Shown: positions 53,101 to 62,430 of the stretch, in pieces
How the letters are laid out: each line of letters begins with the position of its first letter
Numbering within the stretch: the stretch's first letter is position 1
Assembly (NCBI RefSeq): GCF_013201035.1
Contig: NZ_CP053707.1
Coordinates: forward strand, 3,596,001-3,660,000
Direction of reading: 5' to 3'
DNA from: Arthrobacter sp. NEB 688
Lineage (GTDB): Bacteria > Actinomycetota > Actinomycetes > Actinomycetales > Dermatophilaceae
Length of the DNA stretch: 64,000 nucleotides
Translations under genes and position numbers: made by a program
The notes under the pieces: generated by a model
The model's input: the letters and a program-made list of their open reading frames with translations, nothing else
The model's database searches: none
What the model was told of the DNA's origin: nothing

Positions 53101-54806
53101 TGCTCGTCCCGGGGGCTGAGCGGCAGCGGCGAGGAGTGCAGGGTGCTGCCCGCGTGGGCGGGCAGCGTGAGGCGGAAGCGCGACCCCTCCCCCGGCTCGC
53201 CCCAGGCCTGGAGCCAGCCGTCGTGCAGCCGGGCGTCCTCGAGCGAGATCGACAGCCCGAGACCGGTGCCGCCGGTGGTGCGGGCACGGGCGGGGTCGGC
53301 CCGCCAGAAGCGGGTGAAGACGTTGGCGGCGTCGCCGGGGCGCAGCCCGACGCCGTGGTCCTCGACGACCACGGCGACCGCGTGGTCGTCGACCCCGATG
53401 CGGACCTCGACCGGCCGCCCCTCGCCGTGCTCGACGGCGTTGACGACGAGGTTGCGCAGGATCCGCTCGACCCGTCGCTCGTCGACCTCGGCCTCGGCGG
53501 GGCCGTCGGGCGCGTGGACGGTGACGACGCTCCCCCGCCGCTCGGCGAGCGGGCGCGCCGCCGCGACGACCTTGGCGACCGTGCCGCGCAGGTCGACCGG
53601 CTCGAGGTCGAGCACCGCGCCGCCGGCGTCGAACCGGCTGATCTCGAGCAGGTCGGCGAGCAGCGCCTCGAAGCGGTCGAGCTCGCCGGCGAGCAGCTCG
53701 GCGGACCGGGCGACCGGCGGCTGGAACTCCTCGCGCGAGTCGTGGAGGACGTCGACGGCCATCCGGATGGTCGTCAGCGGGGTGCGCAGCTCGTGGGAGA
53801 CGTCTGACACGAACCGCTGCTGCACGGCCGAGAGGCCCTCGAGCTGGCGGATCTGGCTCTGGAGGCTGTCGGCCATGTTGTTGAACGAGGTCGCGAGCAG
53901 CGCGAGGTCGTCCTCGCCGCGCGCCGGCATCCGCTCGTTGAGGCGGCCGGCCGAGAGCCGCTGGGCGACCTGCCCGGCCCGCCGCACCGGGGTGACGACC
54001 TGGCGGGTGACGACCCACGCGACGGCACCCACGAGGAGGGTGAGGATGACACCGGCGACGAGGAAGGCGTTGCCGATGAGGTCCATCGTCGCGACCTCCT
54101 GCTCCATCGGGAAGATGAAGTAGAGGTCGTAGACACCGGCGTTCGTGATGGTGACGACGCTGCCGACGACGACCGCGGGCACCTCGCGGCCCCCGAGCCG
54201 CAGCTCGCCGAGCTGGGTGTGCTGCCGGCTCGGGTCGGCGGCCACCGCGGCGCGCAGCTGCGGGCTCACCGCGTCGATGCCGACGCCGCGGTTGCTGCGG
54301 GCCTCGACGAGGACGATGTCGCTGTCGTTGTTCGCCGAGCGGTTCATGACGACGTAGCGGCTGGGGTCCGGCCCCGGCGCGCTGAGGATGCGGGTCATGA
54401 TGTCGGTCGCCGAACGGTTGAGCTCGTCGACCGAGGCCGAGGTCGAGGCGTTCCACTGGCCCTGCGCGCGCGAGGTGAGCGAGAGGGCCTCGTACTCGGA
54501 GTTGGTGACCCGGCTGCGCTCGAGGCCGGTCGCGATCTGCTCGTGGAGCACCGAGCCGAGGACCGTGACGACGACGAGGCCGAGGAGCATCGTCGTCGCG
54601 ACGACCCGCAGCCGCAGCGACTGCCGCCAGCGACCGCGCAGCCCCCGCAGCCGACGACCCGCCCCGGCCGAGAGCCGGCGCAGCACGGCGGCGCGGCGCT
54701 CCGCACCGGACGTCCCGCCCGCCGGGGTGGGCGACACGACGGTGCCGCGGACCGGCTCGCGGGTGCTCGCGTCGCGGCCCACGCCGACGTCGGCGGCCCC
54801 GGACAC
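53097..54806 (-). CDS. mtrB: Sensor histidine kinase MtrB
   Basis: The 569-residue membrane kinase has helices near residues 68-90 and 236-258 flanking an extracellular sensor domain. A HAMP domain, the phosphoacceptor in FVSDVSHELRTPLTT and a full HATPase_c domain follow (N-box LRNLVVNAVEHGEG, DHGVGL, FTRFWRADPARARTTGGTGLGLSI). It responds to osmotic and wall signals and controls division and peptidoglycan genes through MtrA. The GTG start lies 2 nt after the mtrA stop. Confidence 0.95.
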   Translation of the reverse strand: MSGAADVGVGRDASTREPVRGTVVSPTPAGGTSGAERRAAVLRRLSAGAGRRLRGLRGRWRQSLRLRVVATTMLLGLVVVTVLGSVLHEQIATGLERSRVTNSEYEALSLTSRAQGQWNASTSASVDELNRSATDIMTRILSAPGPDPSRYVVMNRSANNDSDIVLVEARSNRGVGIDAVSPQLRAAVAADPSRQHTQLGELRLGGREVPAVVVGSVVTITNAGVYDLYFIFPMEQEVATMDLIGNAFLVAGVILTLLVGAVAWVVTRQVVTPVRRAGQVAQRLSAGRLNERMPARGEDDLALLATSFNNMADSLQSQIRQLEGLSAVQQRFVSDVSHELRTPLTTIRMAVDVLHDSREEFQPPVARSAELLAGELDRFEALLADLLEISRFDAGGAVLDLEPVDLRGTVAKVVAAARPLAERRGSVVTVHAPDGPAEAEVDERRVERILRNLVVNAVEHGEGRPVEVRIGVDDHAVAVVVEDHGVGLRPGDAANVFTRFWRADPARARTTGGTGLGLSISLEDARLHDGWLQAWGEPGEGSRFRLTLPAHAGSTLHSSPLPLSPRDEQ

Positions 54807-54808
54807 CG

Positions 54809-55486
54809 TCAGGCCCGACCGGCCTTGTAGCCGACGCCGCGGACCGTCACGACGATCTCGGGGTGCTCCGGGTCGTGCTCGATCTTGCTGCGCAGCCGCT
54901 GCACGTGGACGTTGACCAGGCGGGTGTCGCCGGCGTGGCGGTAGCCCCAGACCTGCTCGAGGAGGACCTCGCGGGTGAAGACCTGCCACGGCTTGCGGGC
55001 GAGGGCGACGAGGAGGTCGAACTCCAGCGGCGTCAGCCCGAGGGGGCGGCCGTCGCGCACGACCGTGTGCCCGGCGACGTCGATGACGAGGTCGCCGATG
55101 GTCAGGCGCTCGGGGGCCGGCTCGTCACCGCGGCGCAGCCGCGCCTTGACGCGGGCGATGAGCTCCTGCGGCTTGAACGGCTTCACGACGTAGTCGTCGG
55201 CGCCGGACTCCAGCCCGAGGACGACGTCGACCGTGTCGGTCTTCGCGGTGAGCATGACGATGGGCACGCCGGACTCGCCGCGGATCTGCCGGCAGACCTC
55301 GAGGCCGTCGATGCCGGGCAGCATGACGTCGAGCAGGACGAGGTCGGGGCGGTACTGGCGGAACACCTCGAGGGCGCCGCTCCCCTCCGCGACGTGCTCG
55401 ACCTCGAGCCCCTCGGAGCGCAGCACGATCCCGAGCATCTCCGCGAGCGCCAGGTCGTCGTCGACGACGAGCACACGACCCTTCAC
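54809..55486 (-). CDS. mtrA: Response regulator MtrA
   Basis: A 225-residue OmpR/PhoB-type regulator. It has the receiver acidic pair D9-D10, phospho-Asp D53 in LVLLDVMLPG and K in VKPFKPQELIARVKARLR, then the winged helix (LTPLEFDLLVALARKPWQVFTREVLLEQVWGY...DTRLVNVHVQRLRSKIE). It is essential in many actinobacteria and targets peptidoglycan hydrolase genes such as rpf and M23/NlpC genes, several of whose types occur in this window. GTG start. Confidence 0.97.
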   Translation of the reverse strand: MKGRVLVVDDDLALAEMLGIVLRSEGLEVEHVAEGSGALEVFRQYRPDLVLLDVMLPGIDGLEVCRQIRGESGVPIVMLTAKTDTVDVVLGLESGADDYVVKPFKPQELIARVKARLRRGDEPAPERLTIGDLVIDVAGHTVVRDGRPLGLTPLEFDLLVALARKPWQVFTREVLLEQVWGYRHAGDTRLVNVHVQRLRSKIEHDPEHPEIVVTVRGVGYKAGRA

Positions 55487-55586
55487 CAGACGTCCCCGTC
55501 CTTCCCCGAGCGTTGACTCCGGCCCCCATGATCACACAGCGCCCCGGGAGAACTCCGAAAGACAGGAGGGATCGGCGTCGCGCACG

Positions 55587-55592
55587 TACCCT
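55587..55592 (+). promoter_or_regulatory. Candidate leaderless -10 of the degenerate kinase gene
   Basis: TACCCT, 7 nt before the GTG at 55600. Confidence 0.55.
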
Positions 55593-55599
55593 GTGAACC

Positions 55600-57198
55600 G
55601 TGGTCCGCCTGCTGCGGCTGGCGCGCATCGACGCGTCCGCCACCATCCGCCTCGCGTTCGCGGTGCTCAGCATCTTCCTCGCCGTCCTGGCGAGCAAGAT
55701 GATCGAGCTCGCGCCGTGGCTCCTCGCGGTCCTCGTGCTCGACCTCGTCGTCACCGCGCTCGACCGGCTGCCCATCTCGCGACAGGGCCTCCTCGACACC
55801 GTCGTGCTCACCCTCCTGTGCCTCTCGGCGGGCGCCGCGGGTGCGGGCTACAACGCTGCGCTGCAGTCGGGTTCGTTGCTCATCCTCGTGCCGGCCTACC
55901 ACGCGGGATCGCGCTTCGGGAGGGTCGGCTACCTCGGCACCTGTGTCGTCGGCAGCGCCGTCTACCTCCTGACCTCGGTGGGGCACAACGACGACAAGGG
56001 CTTCCGCATCGGGCTCGTCGCCTGGGTCGCCGCCGCCCTGGTCCTCGGCGCGCTGGGCGCGTGGAACCAGCGCCTCTCGAGCGAGAACGACCCCGAGACC
56101 GCCGATCCCGCTGCGCGCGAGGCCATCCAGCTCATCCAGCGCCTGCACGACCTCTCCGAGGAGATGGCGACCGGACTCGACGCCCCGGCCGGCGCGACGC
56201 TCGCGCTCGACCTGCTCTCGGCCGAGGTCCCCTCCTCCCGCAGCGCGGTGCTCGTCGCCTCCGACTCCGAGCACCTCGTGCCGGTGGCCCTGCGCGGCTC
56301 GACCCGCGCCCCCTGGTACCTCGCCGACGCCCTCTCCGACCTCCTCGCGCAGAACCCGGCGAGCTGGCGCCCCACCGAGATCCCCTTCGCGGACGAGCTC
56401 GGCCAGCGCAGCGCGCTCGTCGTCCCCTTCGCCTACGGCGTGGGCCCGACGACGGTCGTCGTCGTCGAGCGCGGCATCGACCACCCCTTCAGCCACGACG
56501 AGCGCCGGGCCGTCTCCGAGGTGACCCGCCGCCTCGCCCCGACCGTGCAGGCCGGTCTGCTCTTCGGCAACCTGCGGCAGTACGCGAGCCTCGAGGAGCG
56601 CAACCGCATCGCCCGCGACATCCACGACGGCATCGCGCAGGAGCTCGCGGCCCTCGGCTACGCGGTCGACGCGCTGCGGATGCAGGCCGGCCCGCCCGGC
56701 CAGGGGATGCGCGACTCCCTCGACGCCCTGCGCGAGCAGCTGAGCGACGCGATGGCCGACCTGCGCACGCACATCACCGACCTGCGCGTCGCGGAGCGCC
56801 CGGGCAGCGGCCTCGGCGCCGTCCTCGGCGCCGCCGTCCAGAGCTTCGGCAGCATGACGGGCGTCCGCACGACCATCACCGTCAGCGAGGGCCGGCGCCG
56901 CCTGGACCCGCGGGTCGAGATGTTCGTGCACCGGCTCGTCATGGACGTCCTCGCCGACGCGCAGGCCTCCGGGGCGCGCAACGCCTGGGTCAGCCTGTCC
57001 ACCTCGGTCGTCGGCCCGGCCGTCGTCGACGTCTCCCACGACGGCGACCCGCGACGCGCCCGGCGGTCCTACCGGAACACGACGCTCGACGAGCTGACCG
57101 GGACACTCGTCGTGCGCAACGAGCCGAACGGTCGCACCACCGTTAACCTGACCGTCGAGGAGCCGTCGCCTGCCGGCACGCTCCATCCTGCGAGCTGA
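55600..57198 (+). CDS. Membrane sensor protein with HisKA_3 site but eroded ATPase domain
   Basis: A 532-residue protein: four to five N-terminal membrane helices (to about 165), a GAF-like domain (about 190-320) and a HisKA_3 helix with ERNRIARDIHDGIAQELAALG (phospho-His present). The C-terminal ATP-binding domain is abnormal: the usual N-box (EALTNALRHA) is replaced by VLADAQASGARNAW, the DDGxG box by DVSHDGDP, and the GL..MRER stretch is missing. Kinase activity is therefore doubtful; it may act as phosphatase, scaffold or trans-phosphorylated partner. It is leaderless and upstream of a LuxR-type regulator. Confidence 0.85.
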   Translation: MVRLLRLARIDASATIRLAFAVLSIFLAVLASKMIELAPWLLAVLVLDLVVTALDRLPISRQGLLDTVVLTLLCLSAGAAGAGYNAALQSGSLLILVPAYHAGSRFGRVGYLGTCVVGSAVYLLTSVGHNDDKGFRIGLVAWVAAALVLGALGAWNQRLSSENDPETADPAAREAIQLIQRLHDLSEEMATGLDAPAGATLALDLLSAEVPSSRSAVLVASDSEHLVPVALRGSTRAPWYLADALSDLLAQNPASWRPTEIPFADELGQRSALVVPFAYGVGPTTVVVVERGIDHPFSHDERRAVSEVTRRLAPTVQAGLLFGNLRQYASLEERNRIARDIHDGIAQELAALGYAVDALRMQAGPPGQGMRDSLDALREQLSDAMADLRTHITDLRVAERPGSGLGAVLGAAVQSFGSMTGVRTTITVSEGRRRLDPRVEMFVHRLVMDVLADAQASGARNAWVSLSTSVVGPAVVDVSHDGDPRRARRSYRNTTLDELTGTLVVRNEPNGRTTVNLTVEEPSPAGTLHPAS

Positions 57199-57217
57199 GA
57201 CAACCGAGGGAGAGACC

Positions 57218-57874
57218 GTGACGATCAGCGTGGTGCTCGTCGACGACCACGCGGTGGTGCGCGAGGCGGTGGCGGGGATGCTCAACGCCCAGGACGAGGT
57301 GAGCGTCGTCGGCCAGGCCGGCTCGCTCGCCGAGGGCCGGGCCCTCTTCGACCGCCTCCTGCGCACACCGCCGCCCGGGCGCGTCGTCGCCGTCATCGAC
57401 GTGACGATGCCCGACGGGAGCGGCCTCTCGCTCGTGCGCGCGGTCCGCGAGCGCGCCAAGGACATCGGCCTCGTCGTCCTGACGATGCTCAACGACGACT
57501 CCACCCTGCTCGAGGCGCTCGACGCGGGTGCGTCGGCCCTCGTGCGCAAGAGCGCGCCGGCCGACCAGGTGCTCTCGGCGGTGCGCCGGGCCGCGGACTT
57601 CCCTCTGGAGTTCTCGGCCAGCGGTCTCGCCGAGGCGATGCGTCGCCAGCACGAGGCGCCCCAGACGACGCTGACGACCCGCGAGACCGAGGTCCTCAAG
57701 CTGCTCGTCGAGGGCGCGTCGGTGGCGCAGGTCGGCCGTCAGCTCTTCATGAGCCCGTCGACCGTCAAGACGCACATCGGCAAGATCTACGAGAAGCTGG
57801 GCGCCCACAACCGGGCCAGCGCGGTCATCGCGGCCGTGCGCCTCGGGCTCGTCGCGGACGTCGACCGCACCTGA
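57218..57874 (+). CDS. LuxR/NarL-type response regulator, partner of the degenerate kinase
   Basis: A 218-residue regulator with D9-D10, phospho-Asp D61 (VAVIDVTMPDGSGL), T89 and K111 all intact, and a LuxR domain (LTTRETEVLKLLVEGASVAQVGRQLFMSPSTVKTHIGKIYEKLGAHNR). GAGGGAG precedes the GTG. It lies 19 nt after the kinase gene and next to the second Tad locus on the opposite strand, so control of pilus genes is a reasonable guess. Confidence 0.92.
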   Translation: MTISVVLVDDHAVVREAVAGMLNAQDEVSVVGQAGSLAEGRALFDRLLRTPPPGRVVAVIDVTMPDGSGLSLVRAVRERAKDIGLVVLTMLNDDSTLLEALDAGASALVRKSAPADQVLSAVRRAADFPLEFSASGLAEAMRRQHEAPQTTLTTRETEVLKLLVEGASVAQVGRQLFMSPSTVKTHIGKIYEKLGAHNRASAVIAAVRLGLVADVDRT

Positions 57875-57921
57875 CGCCCGGCGCGGGGCGGCGCGGTTCC
57901 GCGTCGTCCCGGTGAGGGCGG

Positions 57922-57969
57922 GGAAACCGGCTGGTGGCGGGGATGCGTCCCCGCCACCAGCCGGTTTCC
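57922..57969. terminator. 22-bp perfect stem with TGCG tetraloop
   Basis: Arms 57922-57943 and 57948-57969 are perfectly complementary. The hairpin lies in the convergent gap between the response regulator (plus) and tadC (minus), 47 nt past the former's stop. It is the longest uninterrupted stem in the window and a probable bidirectional terminator. Confidence 0.75.
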
Positions 57970-58098
57970 GCGTCACCCCTGTGGCGGCGCGGAGGGTGGT
58001 GGCCGTCCCGCGAGGGGCGGGTCGGCGACGTTCAGCCTGTACGACCGCCGTCGGGCCGTGGCGGCGGAGCGACCACGAGGGTCGCCCCGCCGACGGGC

Positions 58099-59010
58099 TC
58101 ACAGCGCGCTGAAGGAGTCGATGATCGTGATGACTCCGGGGCCGATGATGACGATGAACAGCGCCGGGAAGATGCACAGCAGCAGCGGGAAGAGGATCTT
58201 CACCGTGACCTTCTGCGCCTGCTCCTCGGCCCGCTGACGGCGCACGACGCGCATCTCCTTGGTCTGCTCGCGCAGGACCGCGGCGATCGGCAGGCCGAGC
58301 CGGTCGGCCTGGACGAGGGTGCTGACGAAGTTCTTCATCTCGGGCGCCGTCGTGCGCTCGCCGAGCGAGGAGAACGCCTCGCCGCGGGACTTGCCGATCT
58401 GCATCTCGGACAGGACGCGGGCGAACTCGCCGGCGATCGGGCCGTGGACGGTGCGCGCGACCTGGAGGATCGCGGCGTCGAAACCCTGGCCCGCCTCGAC
58501 GCAGACGGTGAGCATGTCGAGCGAGTCGGCCAGGCCCTTGCGCATCTCCTGCTGGCGCTTGAGGCCGGCGTTGTAGACGAGCAGGTCGGGGACGAAGAAG
58601 CCCGCCGCGCCGGCCGCGAGGGCCCCGAGGAGGCCGGTGACGGACAGGCCGACGACGACGAGCACGACGAGCACGCCGAGGATGAGCCCGAGGCCCTTGG
58701 CCCCCATGACGCGCTCGACGGTCCACATCTTCGGGTTGCCGGCGCGCTCGAGGTTGCGGGCGATCCGTCCCCCGGTCCCGGCGGGAGAGAGCCGGTCGGC
58801 GATGCCGCGCAGCCGGTCGAGCGTGGGCGCGAGCAGCCGCTCCTGCACCCCGAGCTCGTTGGACGCGACGTCGCGCGTCGTCGGCTTGTGGTCGAGCAGC
58901 TCGAGCGAGCGGGCGACGCCCGTCGTCGAGGAGGCACCCATCCCCACGGCGAGGACGAGCAGGACGAGGGCCAGGGCGATGAAGCCGGCGGCACCGAGCA
59001 GGAGGATCAC
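58099..59010 (-). CDS. tadC: TadC-like type II/IV secretion F-family protein (locus 2)
   Basis: A 303-residue membrane protein with an N-terminal helix (3-25), two middle helices, a T2SSF domain (LADSLDMLTVCVEAGQGFDAAILQVART; MKNFVSTLVQADRLGLPIAAVLREQTKEMRVVRRQRAEEQAQK) and a C-terminal helix (ILFPLLLCIFPALFIVIIGPGVITI). It closes the second Tad operon and starts with a GTG 1 nt after the tadB stop. It is closer to standard TadC than the locus-1 copy. Confidence 0.92.
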   Translation of the reverse strand: MILLLGAAGFIALALVLLVLAVGMGASSTTGVARSLELLDHKPTTRDVASNELGVQERLLAPTLDRLRGIADRLSPAGTGGRIARNLERAGNPKMWTVERVMGAKGLGLILGVLVVLVVVGLSVTGLLGALAAGAAGFFVPDLLVYNAGLKRQQEMRKGLADSLDMLTVCVEAGQGFDAAILQVARTVHGPIAGEFARVLSEMQIGKSRGEAFSSLGERTTAPEMKNFVSTLVQADRLGLPIAAVLREQTKEMRVVRRQRAEEQAQKVTVKILFPLLLCIFPALFIVIIGPGVITIIDSFSAL

Positions 59011-59011
59011 G

Positions 59012-61030
59012 TCACACCTCGATCTGGACGATCTTGCGCATCCACACCACGCCGAGCCCCATGGCGACCAGGCCGGCGGCCAGCATCAGCCAGCCGAGCG
59101 GTCGGGTCCACAGGAGGCTGACGTAGGCGCGGTTGGCGACCGTGCTGTAGAGGAACAGGCCGATGGGCAGGCAGATGAGGGCGTAGGCCGACAGGCGACC
59201 CTCGGCCGAGAGCGCCTTGACCTGCCGGCGGAGCATCTCGCGCTCGCGCAGGGTCGCGGCCGTCGTGCGCAGCGTCTCGGCGAGGTTGCCGCCGACCTCG
59301 CGCTGGATGCGGATGGCCATCGTCGTCCAGCGCATGTTCGGGCTGTCCATCCGGGCGGCCATCTTGTCGAGGGCGTCGCTGACGTCGGAGCCGATGCGGG
59401 CCTCGGCGAGCGCCCGGCTGAACTCCTTGGCCGCGGGCTCCCCCGCGTCCTGGGCCACCGAGTCCAGCGCCTGGAGGAGGCTGAAGCCCGAGGCGAGCGA
59501 GGTCGCCACCAGCATCATGACGTCGGGCAGGAGCGACTCGAACTTGCGGGCGCGCCGCTTGGCGAGGAAGCGCAGCACCATCGGCGGCGCGAGGAGGCCG
59601 ATGAGGGCGCCGAGCCCGCCGCCGAGCAGCGGGATGCCGCTCACGAGGAGGATGCCGCCGGCCACGCCGACGACGACGGAGACCAGGCGCAGCACGAGCC
59701 ACTCCCCCGCCCGCCAGGGCAGGTCGGCGCGCACGAGGAGCTCCATCGTGCGGGTCGTGGAGTCGCGGCCCTCCATGAAGGACTCGCCCATCGAGACGAT
59801 CGACTCGCTGATGGCGGCCGCGCTCGGCGCCTGGCGCGCCTGGGCGCGGGCCCGGCCGATGCCGTAGCCCTCGATCGCCTCGATGCGCTCGGAGCGCCGG
59901 CTGCGGAAGGCCGGCGCGGCGAACCCGATCGCCAGGCCGAAGACGCCGAGGAAGACGACGGCGATCGCGGGCACGAGCAGGGTCGGGGACAGCGCGGTGA
60001 TGGCCGTCAGCGCGGCGGGGTCCGTGGCGGCCACGGGCGCGACGAGCGGCCCGTCGTCCTCCGGCACCTCGACGGGGGCGACGTCGCCGAGGTCGAGGCG
60101 CGAGCTGTTGATGAAGCTGCGGCCGCCGGCGGTGCCGTCGATGGTCAGGAGCTGGTCGCCCCCGACGTGGGCGGGCTTGGTGACGGTGAGCACGACCTGC
60201 GAGTCGAGCGCGACGGCGGCGGCGTCGAAGGCCGCCGCGACGGCGGCCCGGTCGGCCGCGTCGGCGACGGAACCGCCTCCCGCGGCGGCGAACTGGCGCA
60301 GCACCTGGACGTTCGCCTCGCCGGAGTTGAACGAGACGACCTCGGCGCGGACCTTGGCGCGCTCGAGGGCGCGCAGCGCCGCGGCCTGCGCGGCGGCGTC
60401 CGCCGCGTCCCCCCCGGAGAGGCCGGCGACGGTGTCGCCACCGTCGCTGAGGAGCAGGATGCTGCGCTCGCCGTCGGTGCCCAGGCCGCGGACGGCGTCC
60501 TGGACGGACTTGTACAGCGCGGTCTCCCCGTTCGCCCGCAGCGCGCCGACGGCCTTGCGCACGGCGGCGCGGTCCGTCGTCGGCGCCACGTCGATGCCGG
60601 AGGTCGAGGCGAAGGACACGACGCCGACCTTGACGTCCGGCGGCACGGCGGCGAGGAAGCGGGCGACGCCGTCGCGGACGACGGCCATCCCGGAGGCGCC
60701 CATCGAGCCGCTCGTGTCGATGACGAGCATCGTCGAGCGGGGCTGCTTCGTCGGCGCCGAGACGGTGACCGGCACGATGCGCGAGCCGAAGGTCGCGGTG
60801 ACGCTCTTCCAGTCGACGTCGACCTTGGCGTCCGGGCGCAGCACCAGGGTCGCGGTGACCTTGTCGCCCTGGACGCGGACGTCGGACAGCGTCGAGGGGA
60901 TGCTGTCGGCGGCGTGGGCGCGGGGCGCCGCGAGCACCGGCACGAGGAGCGCGAGCAGCACCACGAGCGCCGCGACGGCCACGGGGAGCACGGCCGTGCG
61001 GTGGCGCGAGGGCAGCAGGTGGGGGCTCAC
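59012..61030 (-). CDS. VWA-TadB fusion protein (locus 2)
   Basis: A 672-residue fusion. A signal/anchor helix (14-38) leads to an external beta domain and a von Willebrand factor A domain with the MIDAS motif DTSGSMGASG (near residue 100), T in NGETALYKS and D in LLSDGGDT. A membrane helix (about 325-350) joins this to a cytoplasmic TadB-type T2SSF region (LPDVMMLVATSLASGFSLLQALDSVAQDAGEPAAKEFSRAL...IQREVGGNLAETLRTTAATLREREMLRRQVKALSAEGRLSA) with C-terminal helices. VWA domains bind protein ligands through a metal, so this ties an outside adhesion or assembly function directly to the pilus platform. It overlaps cpaF by GTGA. Confidence 0.92.
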   Translation of the reverse strand: MSPHLLPSRHRTAVLPVAVAALVVLLALLVPVLAAPRAHAADSIPSTLSDVRVQGDKVTATLVLRPDAKVDVDWKSVTATFGSRIVPVTVSAPTKQPRSTMLVIDTSGSMGASGMAVVRDGVARFLAAVPPDVKVGVVSFASTSGIDVAPTTDRAAVRKAVGALRANGETALYKSVQDAVRGLGTDGERSILLLSDGGDTVAGLSGGDAADAAAQAAALRALERAKVRAEVVSFNSGEANVQVLRQFAAAGGGSVADAADRAAVAAAFDAAAVALDSQVVLTVTKPAHVGGDQLLTIDGTAGGRSFINSSRLDLGDVAPVEVPEDDGPLVAPVAATDPAALTAITALSPTLLVPAIAVVFLGVFGLAIGFAAPAFRSRRSERIEAIEGYGIGRARAQARQAPSAAAISESIVSMGESFMEGRDSTTRTMELLVRADLPWRAGEWLVLRLVSVVVGVAGGILLVSGIPLLGGGLGALIGLLAPPMVLRFLAKRRARKFESLLPDVMMLVATSLASGFSLLQALDSVAQDAGEPAAKEFSRALAEARIGSDVSDALDKMAARMDSPNMRWTTMAIRIQREVGGNLAETLRTTAATLREREMLRRQVKALSAEGRLSAYALICLPIGLFLYSTVANRAYVSLLWTRPLGWLMLAAGLVAMGLGVVWMRKIVQIEV

Positions 61031-62430
61031 GTCAGCCGCGCCCCGTTGATGAACAGCTGCGGGGCGACCTCGATGCCGAGGTCCTGCAGCTCGGTGAGGA
61101 ACTTCGGCCGCAGGCCCGTCGACACGAGCGTGCCCTTGAAGCGGCCGTTCTCGTCGCGGCCGGCGCTCCAGTCGAAGGTGAAGATGTCCTGGAGCGTCAC
61201 GACGTCGCCCTCCATCCCGACGACCTCGGTGATGGCGACGATGCGCCGCGAGCCGTCCTTGAGGCGGGACTGCTGGACGATGAGGTTGACCGCGCCGGCC
61301 ACCTGCTCGCGGATGGCCCGGACCGGCAGGTCGACGCCGGCCATGAGGACCATCGTCTCGAGGCGGGAGAGCGAGTCGCGCGGGGTGTTGGCGTGGACGG
61401 TCGTGATCGACCCGTCGTGGCCGGTGTTCATCGCCTGGAGCATGTCGAGGGCGGCGCCGTCGCGGACCTCGCCGACGACGATGCGGTCGGGCCGCATGCG
61501 GAGGGAGTTCTTCACGAGGTCGCGGATGGCGATCGCGCCCTTGCCCTCGATGTTCGCCGGGCGCGACTCCAGGCGCAGGACGTGGTCCTGGTGCAGCTGG
61601 AGCTCGGCGGCGTCCTCGATGGTCACGATGCGCTCGTCCTCGGGGATGAACGACGAGATGACGTTGAGCGTCGTCGTCTTGCCCGAGCCGGTGCCGCCGG
61701 AGATGACGATGTTGCGCCGGCCCATGACGCAGGCCTTGAGGAAGTCGCGCACGCTCGCGGTGATCGTCCCGAACGCGATGAGGTCGGCGTCGGTGTACGG
61801 GTCCTGCGAGAACTTGCGGATGGTGAGCATCGCGCCGTCGAGGGCGATCGGCGAGATGACGGCGTTGACGCGCGAGCCGTCGGGCAGGCGGGCGTCGCAC
61901 AGGGGGCTCGCCTCGTCGACGCGGCGGCCGACGCGGCCGACGATCTTGTCGATGACCCGACGCAGGTGCGCCTCGTTGGAAAAGTGCGTCTCGACGCCGT
62001 ACAGCTTGCCGCTGCGCTCGACGTAGATGCTGTCCGGGCCGTTGACCATGATCTCGGAGATGTCCGGGTCGCGCAGCAGCGGCTCGAGCGGGCCGTGCCC
62101 GAGGATCTCGTCGGACACCTCCTGCGCGATGCGGGTGCGGTCCGCGTGCGAGAGCGGCGTCTGCTCGGCGTCGATGGTCTGCTGGAGGGTCGTGCGGACC
62201 TGCTGGGCCAGCTCGGCCTCGGGCAGGTGCGGGTCGTACAGGCGCGGGCCGAGGCTGTCGATGAGCGCCTGGTGCACGCGCCCCTTGACCTCGCCGAACG
62301 GGTCGACGACGCGGCGGCGGGCGACCGCCCCCGGGCGCGTGCCGGAGCCGGCGGCGTTCGTCGGCTGCTGCTGCTGGGTGACGGCCGCCTGGGCGCGACG
62401 GACGCTGTCGAGACGGTCGGCGAGGCTCAT
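61027..62430 (-). CDS. cpaF: CpaF/TadA pilus assembly ATPase (locus 2)
   Basis: A 467-residue secretion ATPase. It has a Gln-rich N-terminus, the HADRTRIAQEVSDEILGHGPLEPLLRDPDISEIMVNGPDSIYVE block, Walker A GGTGSGKTT (245-253), RMRPDRIVVGEVRDGAALDMLQAMNTGHDGSITTVHANTPRDSLSRLE and the conserved C-terminal part. It powers pilus polymerisation or retraction. The ATG overlaps the cpaE stop. Confidence 0.96.
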   Translation of the reverse strand: MSLADRLDSVRRAQAAVTQQQQPTNAAGSGTRPGAVARRRVVDPFGEVKGRVHQALIDSLGPRLYDPHLPEAELAQQVRTTLQQTIDAEQTPLSHADRTRIAQEVSDEILGHGPLEPLLRDPDISEIMVNGPDSIYVERSGKLYGVETHFSNEAHLRRVIDKIVGRVGRRVDEASPLCDARLPDGSRVNAVISPIALDGAMLTIRKFSQDPYTDADLIAFGTITASVRDFLKACVMGRRNIVISGGTGSGKTTTLNVISSFIPEDERIVTIEDAAELQLHQDHVLRLESRPANIEGKGAIAIRDLVKNSLRMRPDRIVVGEVRDGAALDMLQAMNTGHDGSITTVHANTPRDSLSRLETMVLMAGVDLPVRAIREQVAGAVNLIVQQSRLKDGSRRIVAITEVVGMEGDVVTLQDIFTFDWSAGRDENGRFKGTLVSTGLRPKFLTELQDLGIEVAPQLFINGARLT

